The notes under the pieces: generated by a model
Database searches by the model: none
What the model saw: only the letters and a program-made list of their open reading frames with translations
What the model was told of the DNA's origin: nothing
In this document: positions 58,537-64,000 of the stretch, piece after piece
Position numbering within the stretch: the first letter of the stretch is position 1
Layout of the letters: every line of letters begins with the position of its first letter
From: Saprospiraceae bacterium
GTDB taxonomy: Bacteria > Bacteroidota > Bacteroidia > Chitinophagales > Saprospiraceae
Direction of reading: 5' to 3'
Assembly: GCA_016714895.1 (NCBI GenBank)
Contig: JADKBV010000001.1
Coordinates: forward strand, 434,001 to 498,000
DNA: 64,000 nucleotides
Made by a program: the position numbers and the translations under genes

Positions 58537-60483
58537 ATGCGCAACGTTACCTTTCTTTTCATATTATTTTTCTTTACCAGTACTGTTTTTGCCCAAAAAG
58601 ACAATGATATTCTTATGACAGTTGGCAAGTCAGCGGTTTCTGTTGGTGAATTTAAGTACATCTATGAAAAAAATAATGGAGAAAAAGCTAATTACAGTGA
58701 TAAAAGTTTGTCGGAATACCTTGATCTTTATACCAATTTCAAACTAAAAGTTGAAAAAGCAAAACAATTAAAACTCGACACCCTTCCTGAACTTAAAATG
58801 GAACTTCAGGGTTATCGAAAACAGCTGGCCGGAAGTTACCTCATTGATAAAGAAGTCACTGAAAATCTGTTAAAAGAACTTTATGAAAGAACAAAATATG
58901 ATATAGAATTCAGCCACATTTTTTTACCTGTCAATCCTGATGAAAATCTTTCAAAAAAAGAAGAAATCAGAAGCCAAATGATGGCGATCAAATCCAAGAT
59001 TATTTCAGGACAAAGTTTTGAAGAAGTCGCTAAAGAATTTTCCAAAGACCCAAACAGTGCATCAAAAGGTGGTTATATGGGTTTTTTAAATGCCAAATTA
59101 CCAACAGGATTTTATGGACTTGAATCTACTCTTTACAACACCCCTATTCAAAGCGTTTCAGATATTGTGGAATCAAAAATTGGATTTCATCTAGTAAAAG
59201 TACTAAATAAAAGAACGGCGCGAGGCCAGGTACAGGTTGCTCATATTTTTTTAAAAAACGACAAAAAAAACACCCACCTCAAAGCCGACAGTCTATACAA
59301 TGAATTGATGAAAGGAGGTGATTTTTCAACTATTGCAAATCAATATTCAGACGATAAAAACACATCAAGAACAGGTGGTTTACTTCCTCCTTTTGGAATT
59401 AACACTTATGAAAATGAGTTTGAAAATGTAGCATTCGCTTTGGCAAATGATGGTGACATCTCCAAACCCCTCACTTCAAAATCAGGATGGCATATTTTAA
59501 CAAGGGTATCAAAACCAGAACCTGATACCTATGACATTTTTGTCAGAAAAATGAAATCGCAAATAAGTAAAGACGAAAGATTTGAAGTAGCTAAACTGGC
59601 TTTAATCAACGATATCAAACAATCGAACGGATTTAAGGAAAATAAATCAGTTTATGAACAGTTTGTTTTGACCCTTCAGGATGATCTTTATTCCTATAAA
59701 TGGGAACCTCAAAACAAAAATCTGGATGAAACCCTTTTTATTTTCGGTAATTCATTTATTTCGACTTTGGGAGATTTTACTTCTTTTATCAAAAAAAATA
59801 CAAAAACTCGTTTAAAATACGATAAAGGAAGACCGGTAGCTCAAACAGCAAATGACTTATATAATGAGTTCGTCAATGAAAAAGCCATTGAGTTTGAAGA
59901 AAAAAATCTGGAATATAAATATCCTGATTTCAAATTATTGATGCGAGAATATGAAGAAGGCATTTTACTCTTTGAAGTAACCAAAACGACAGTTTGGGAC
60001 AAAGCCAATGTGGATACCATAGGTTTGGAAAAATTTTATCTTGACAATAAATCAAAATATCTGAGCGAAGAAAAAGCCAAAGTCTCTCAATTTGTCATAC
60101 ATTCTATCGAAAAATCAATGATTGACAAAATTAAAAAAGATGCAAAAAAATTGACCTCTTCCAAACTTACACAAAAATATAATAAAGGGACAAACCTGAT
60201 TACTGTAACAGAAGAAACCTTGGACAAAAGTCATCCTTTGCTAAAAGGAATGGATTGGAAGACAGGTTCACTTTCTGATATTACTAAAAACGAACAAGCA
60301 AAACATCAGTCTTTTAGAAAAATCATAGAAATTATGCCTGCCCAGTCAAAAACCATTTCTGAAGCCAGAGGATATGTTGTCGCTGATTATCAGGATTTTT
60401 TGGAAAAACAATGGGTTAGTGAGCTTAAAAAAGAATTTACAGTTGTCATCAACCAACCTATTTTTAATTTATTGAAAAAGTAA
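58537..60483 (+). CDS. Periplasmic PpiC-type peptidyl-prolyl isomerase with two rotamase domains
   Basis: A 648-aa exported folding factor: signal peptide 1-19 (TVFAQ), a helical SurA/PpiD-like N-terminal region (about 25-120), parvulin domain one (about 122-226, with FSHIFLP, EVAKEFSKDPNSASKGGYMGF and GFHLVKV) and parvulin domain two (about 232-328, with VAHIFL, ANQYSDDKNTSRTGGLLPPFG and GWHILTRV). A long C-terminal helical region (about 330-648) has no rotamase motif. It probably helps outer-membrane or secreted proteins fold. It is first of three related genes. Confidence 0.9.
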   Translation: MRNVTFLFILFFFTSTVFAQKDNDILMTVGKSAVSVGEFKYIYEKNNGEKANYSDKSLSEYLDLYTNFKLKVEKAKQLKLDTLPELKMELQGYRKQLAGSYLIDKEVTENLLKELYERTKYDIEFSHIFLPVNPDENLSKKEEIRSQMMAIKSKIISGQSFEEVAKEFSKDPNSASKGGYMGFLNAKLPTGFYGLESTLYNTPIQSVSDIVESKIGFHLVKVLNKRTARGQVQVAHIFLKNDKKNTHLKADSLYNELMKGGDFSTIANQYSDDKNTSRTGGLLPPFGINTYENEFENVAFALANDGDISKPLTSKSGWHILTRVSKPEPDTYDIFVRKMKSQISKDERFEVAKLALINDIKQSNGFKENKSVYEQFVLTLQDDLYSYKWEPQNKNLDETLFIFGNSFISTLGDFTSFIKKNTKTRLKYDKGRPVAQTANDLYNEFVNEKAIEFEEKNLEYKYPDFKLLMREYEEGILLFEVTKTTVWDKANVDTIGLEKFYLDNKSKYLSEEKAKVSQFVIHSIEKSMIDKIKKDAKKLTSSKLTQKYNKGTNLITVTEETLDKSHPLLKGMDWKTGSLSDITKNEQAKHQSFRKIIEIMPAQSKTISEARGYVVADYQDFLEKQWVSELKKEFTVVINQPIFNLLKK

Positions 60484-60649
60484 TAAAATATTCTGTTTTG
60501 AAAAGAACAGAGCTTATTCATAAATGCCTTTTCAACTTAGCAACGCTCGTTATTTTTCAAAATGAATCAAAAAAATATTACATATGACCTTGTAAATCCC
60601 ATTCTGTGTTATGGGCGGACAACTGCAGATTCAATAAAATAGTTAAAAA

Positions 60650-61479
60650 ATGATGAATTCCAGGGTATTTATTTCAATATTTTGGTTTTTATCTTAACAG
60701 GTTGTAAAAACATTAACCATGACGATGAAGGAAAACCTTTAGTTAAAGTTGGAGACAAAATTTTGTATTCATCTGTAGTTGACCAATTACTTCCTGAAGG
60801 AACAAGCACTGAAGATAGTACGTCCATTGTTCAGGGATACATCGAAAATTGGATCAGGGACAACCTGATCATTATGGAAGCCGAAAAAAATATACCCAAT
60901 GATCTTAATCTCGATAAATTGGTCGATGACTACAGATCATCTTTATTGATGTATCATTATGAAAATAAACTGATAAAAACAGAATTAGACACCATTATTA
61001 CGGACGCACAAAAAAAGGATTTTTATACTCAATATGGCGCCCAGTTTATATTGTCTCATGCTATCGTACGAGCGATTGTTATACTGGACAAATCAAAAGA
61101 TAAATCATTCACAAAGTGGGTTGCAAAGGCAAAACAATTACAGGATAATGAATTGCTCAGTGAAGCAAACAAAAAAAAATATAAAATATTAAACAACGGA
61201 AGTACATGGATTCCACGCGATGATTTAAAAAATTATATTGCAGATGTTCCGTTAAATTCATGCAAAGAGGGATTTTCGGCAACTTTTTCAAAAAGAGAAG
61301 GAAATATTTTTATATTAATCACAGGATATTACAACGAAAAGGAAATTCCTCCGTTAGATTATATTGACAATAAAGTTGAACAGGTAATGCTCAATAACCG
61401 AAAAACCTTACTGTTAAAGTCTGTAAGAGAAAACTTATACAAAACCAATGTTGCTAAAAGAAATATTAAATTTTATTGA
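60650..61479 (+). CDS. SurA-like lipoprotein, with a probable one-base frameshift in the signal peptide
   Basis: From 60682 an open frame encodes 265 aa starting with a TTG and VFILTGCKN. This lacks a normal N-terminus. Just upstream, ATG codons at 60650 and 60653 in another frame read MMNSRVFISIF and then stop. Adding one T to the TTTT run at 60680-60683 joins them as MMNSRVFISIFLVFILTGC, a complete lipoprotein signal with lipid Cys. The body (277 aa in all) resembles SurA-type N-terminal chaperone helices (VKVGDKILYSSVVDQLLPEG; LVDDYRSSLLMYHYENKLI) but has no clear parvulin active-site motif. It overlaps the next gene's possible start at 61479 by one base. Confidence 0.75.
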
Positions 61480-61517
61480 TGAATTTTCAAAAAATAATGA
61501 CCACTAAATCTAATAAT

Positions 61518-62882
61518 ATGAATAAATCCTGGTTTTCCGTTTATGCAGTAATACTTTTTTCAATTCTGTATACTCCGGCCGCAAATTCCCAGGAAAGCGT
61601 GCTGATTGATAAGGTGATAGCCAAGGTAGGAAGTGAATATATTCTTAAATCTGAAGTGGAAGAAGAATTTTCGTACGCACTCAAACAACAACCGGGTTTG
61701 GATGAAAAAGTAAAATGTGATGTTCTCAAAAGTATCATAGAACAAAAAGTTATCATCTATCAGGCAAAACTGGACAGTATAGAAATCAATGAAGAAGAAG
61801 TCGAACAACAACTTGATTTCAGGTTTGATGCCGTATTAAGACAAATGAATGGCGATGAATCTTTTTTTAAGGATTATTATGGAGCAACGGTTGCTGAAAT
61901 GAAAGATCGTTATCGTGATGATCAGAGGCAAAAACTACTGGCAGAAAAAATGCAGTTTGAACTTTTGTCAACGATTGAAATTACCCCTAAAGAAGTTGAA
62001 AAATTTTTTGAATCCATTCCTAAAGACTCCCTCCCGTATTTTAAATCAGATATGGAATTCTCAGAGATTGTCTTTAAACCATCGGTAAATGAAGCTGAAA
62101 AACAAAAGGCATTTGACAAAATAACATCCCTGCGAAGCAGAATTGTAGATGGAAAAGAAGATTTTGCCACTTTGGCAACCAAGTATTCACAAGATCCCGG
62201 TTCAGCTGTCAGAGGAGGTGATCTTGGTTTCGCAAAAAGGGGTTCTTATGTTCCGGAATTTGAAGCCACCGTCTATGCACTCAAAAAAGATGAAATTTCT
62301 GAAATTATCGAAACAGAATTCGGCTACCATTTTATTCAGCTTACAGAACGGAAAGGCAACTCCGTAAAAGCCCGACATATTCTGATTAAACCGGAAATAA
62401 CTTCCGAAGATCTGAATACCGCAAAAGTAACGCTTCAAAATGTGAAGACATTAATCGAAACCGATTCTCTTTCATTTGAAAAAGCAGTTAAAACATACTC
62501 CCTTAAATCCCTCCCATCCTACAGTAACTCCGGAAGAGTTAAAAACTTTCAGAACAACTCCACCTTTTTTGCAGCAGATGAACTGGATGCGGATACTTAT
62601 TTCACCCTATTTGACCTTAAACCAAGCCAACTTTCAAAAGTAGAATCATTTACTTTGCCTTCAGGTGAAAAGGCGTTTCGACTTCTGAAACTCAATTCTT
62701 TATCAAAACCTCATAGAGCAAATCTAAAAGAAGACTATCACAAAATTGCTACTTTTGCGAAAGAAAGTAAAAAAATGGAGTATTTTTATAACTGGATTCA
62801 GGAAAGAAAAAGAGAAATGTATATTTACGTTGATCCCTCTTTCAACAGCTGTCCGGAACTTACTGAATATGTCAATCCTTAA
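61518..62882 (+). CDS. surA: SurA-like periplasmic peptidyl-prolyl isomerase
   Basis: From the ATG at 61518 a 454-aa exported protein: signal peptide (MNKSWFSVYAVILFS to about ANSQ, residue 25), SurA N-terminal domain (about 28-150, DKVIAKVGSEYILKSEVEEEF), parvulin domain one (about 172-280, FSEIVFKP, ATKYSQDPGSAVRGGDLGFAKRG, GYHFIQL), a second, weaker parvulin-like region (ARHILIKPEITSEDL to about 400) and a C-terminal helix. In-frame ATGs at 61479 and 61497 would add 13 or 7 residues before the signal peptide; 61479 overlaps the previous stop by one base and is the main alternative. It acts in the periplasm on outer-membrane proteins. Confidence 0.88.
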   Translation: MNKSWFSVYAVILFSILYTPAANSQESVLIDKVIAKVGSEYILKSEVEEEFSYALKQQPGLDEKVKCDVLKSIIEQKVIIYQAKLDSIEINEEEVEQQLDFRFDAVLRQMNGDESFFKDYYGATVAEMKDRYRDDQRQKLLAEKMQFELLSTIEITPKEVEKFFESIPKDSLPYFKSDMEFSEIVFKPSVNEAEKQKAFDKITSLRSRIVDGKEDFATLATKYSQDPGSAVRGGDLGFAKRGSYVPEFEATVYALKKDEISEIIETEFGYHFIQLTERKGNSVKARHILIKPEITSEDLNTAKVTLQNVKTLIETDSLSFEKAVKTYSLKSLPSYSNSGRVKNFQNNSTFFAADELDADTYFTLFDLKPSQLSKVESFTLPSGEKAFRLLKLNSLSKPHRANLKEDYHKIATFAKESKKMEYFYNWIQERKREMYIYVDPSFNSCPELTEYVNP

Positions 62883-62902
62883 TCTAAAATCAGTTTAATC
62901 TC

Positions 62903-64000
62903 ATGTCAAAACCCACCATTCTTATTAAAAACGGCCAGATAGTTAACAGAGGCCGCATTTTCAACGGTGATATTCTGATAAAAAATGGTAAAATTGAAAA
63001 AATTGATTCAAATATCAGTTATCCCGGAAATGTTGACGAAGTAAGTGCAGAAGGATTACATATTTTGCCGGGAGTTATAGATGACCAGGTTCATTTCAGA
63101 GAACCAGGTCTGACTCATAAAGCTACCATCGCAAGCGAATCCAGAGCTGCCTTGATAGGTGGTGTCACCACTGTTATGGAAATGCCTAATACGGTACCGC
63201 CTGCCACCTCTCAACCTTTATTGGAAGCCAAGTATAGAATAGGTTCCAAAACTTCTTATACCAATTATTCATTTTACATGGGAGCCACAAATGAAAATCT
63301 GGAGGAAGTATTAAGGACAGATCCGAAATCAGTTTGCGGTATTAAAATATTTATGGGATCTTCAACCGGCAATATGTTGGTCGACAACAATGCAACCCTT
63401 GAAAAAATATTCAGCCAATCTTCTATGCTGATAGCGACCCATTGTGAAGACGAACTGACTGTAAAAAACAATCTGGACAAAGCAAAAACAAAATTTGGCA
63501 GTGATCTGAAAGCTGAACATCATCCTTTTATCCGAAACGAAGAAGCTTGTTATCTGTCAAGCTCAAAAGCAGTAGCTCTGGCAAAAAAATATAACACAAG
63601 ACTTCACGTTTTACATATTTCAACAAAAGACGAAGTTTCACTCTTTGAAAATACTTCTCCTTTACACGAAAAAAGAATTACCTCAGAAGTTTGCGTACAC
63701 CATCTCCATTTCAATTCAGGGGATTATACAACAAAAGGAAATCTTATCAAATGTAATCCTGCCATTAAAAATGCAACGCATCAGGAAGCTCTCTGGCAAG
63801 CGTTGCTGGATGACACTTTTGATGTTATAGCTACCGATCATGCACCACACACCTTTGAGGAAAAATCACAACCTTATCTATCGGCTCCATCTGGTTTGCC
63901 GCTCATTCAGCACACCTTAAACATTATGCTCAATTATTTTCATCAGGGAAAAATCTCTTTGGAAAAAATTGTTGAAAAAATGGCCCACAACCCTGCCATC
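62903..64000 (+). CDS. pyrC: Dihydroorotase, N-terminal part (runs off the right edge)
   Basis: A dihydroorotase/amidohydrolase-superfamily enzyme of pyrimidine synthesis. ATG at 62903 and 366 codons without a stop. Metal and substrate motifs: IDDQVHFREPGLTHK (H64, R66), MEMPNTVPP, GIKIFMGSS, IATHCED, LHVLHIST and IATDHAPHT. The layout fits the class I dihydroorotases of Bacteroidota that act alone. It follows the SurA-like gene by 20 bases and may be co-transcribed with it, though the functions are not related. Confidence 0.92.
   Translation, partial: MSKPTILIKNGQIVNRGRIFNGDILIKNGKIEKIDSNISYPGNVDEVSAEGLHILPGVIDDQVHFREPGLTHKATIASESRAALIGGVTTVMEMPNTVPPATSQPLLEAKYRIGSKTSYTNYSFYMGATNENLEEVLRTDPKSVCGIKIFMGSSTGNMLVDNNATLEKIFSQSSMLIATHCEDELTVKNNLDKAKTKFGSDLKAEHHPFIRNEEACYLSSSKAVALAKKYNTRLHVLHISTKDEVSLFENTSPLHEKRITSEVCVHHLHFNSGDYTTKGNLIKCNPAIKNATHQEALWQALLDDTFDVIATDHAPHTFEEKSQPYLSAPSGLPLIQHTLNIMLNYFHQGKISLEKIVEKMAHNPAI

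Noticed and set aside
60562..60642. A 26-codon frame (MNQKNITYDL...) before the SurA-like lipoprotein
   Set aside because: Short, no recognisable signal or conserved motif, and no clear spacing to the next gene.

Overview
The window looks like a chromosomal segment of a Bacteroidota bacterium, most likely close to the Saprospiraceae. This is inferred from the AT-rich DNA, -7 promoter elements of the TAnnTTTG type, SusC/Oar-type TonB receptors, type IX secretion (T9SS) C-terminal sorting domains, and two giant cysteine-rich secreted proteins. No phage, insertion sequence or CRISPR array is visible.

Layout. (1) 1-5.4 kb, minus strand: nrdB-nrdA (ribonucleotide reductase; nrdA runs off the left edge). 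Upstream lies a cluster of three perfect DnaA boxes, then a TrmH-family RNA methyltransferase, a DUF368/PopT membrane protein and a secreted S1/P1-like nuclease. (2) 5.5-12.2 kb: a small outer-membrane protein, a T9SS-exported lamin-tail/cupredoxin protein, a four-gene plus-strand operon (M20 amidohydrolase, aspartoacylase-like enzyme, unknown acidic protein, methyltransferase) and an FMN reductase. (3) 12.5-19.1 kb: an Oar-like TonB receptor, a lipoprotein built from a duplicated domain, a DoxX protein, tRNA-Gly and tRNA-Leu, and an M48 protease lipoprotein. (4) 19.1-26.6 kb, minus strand: recF-dciA plus an unknown gene, and a polysaccharide cluster (Wzx-like flippase, Wzz-like protein, O-antigen ligase, LPG-synthase-TM protein). 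(5) 26.8-34.4 kb: a BioD/DRTGG protein, a TPP riboswitch controlling a TonB receptor (probable thiamine uptake), a frameshifted DinB-family gene, an HMG-CoA lyase-like gene, tilS and a lipoprotein. (6) 34.7-58.1 kb: two giant T9SS-exported metalloproteases of 4355 and 3342 residues. (7) 58.5-64 kb: three PpiC/SurA-type periplasmic folding factors and the start of a dihydroorotase gene.

The most striking part is region 6. The two giants start with unrelated zinc proteases (reprolysin-like M12 and fungalysin M36) and have different repeat regions. From one sharp point onward they share an almost identical C-terminal module of about 1187 residues. It contains a dockerin-like Ca-binding pair, a cohesin-like domain and a T9SS signal, so both halves of an adhesive pair seem to lie in one polypeptide. 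The folding factors just downstream could serve the export of such large disulfide-rich proteins.

Two genes (DinB-like and a PPIase-cluster lipoprotein) each look broken by loss of one T in a T-run. This may be sequence error rather than biology. All functional calls rest on reading motifs by eye; no database search or computation was run.
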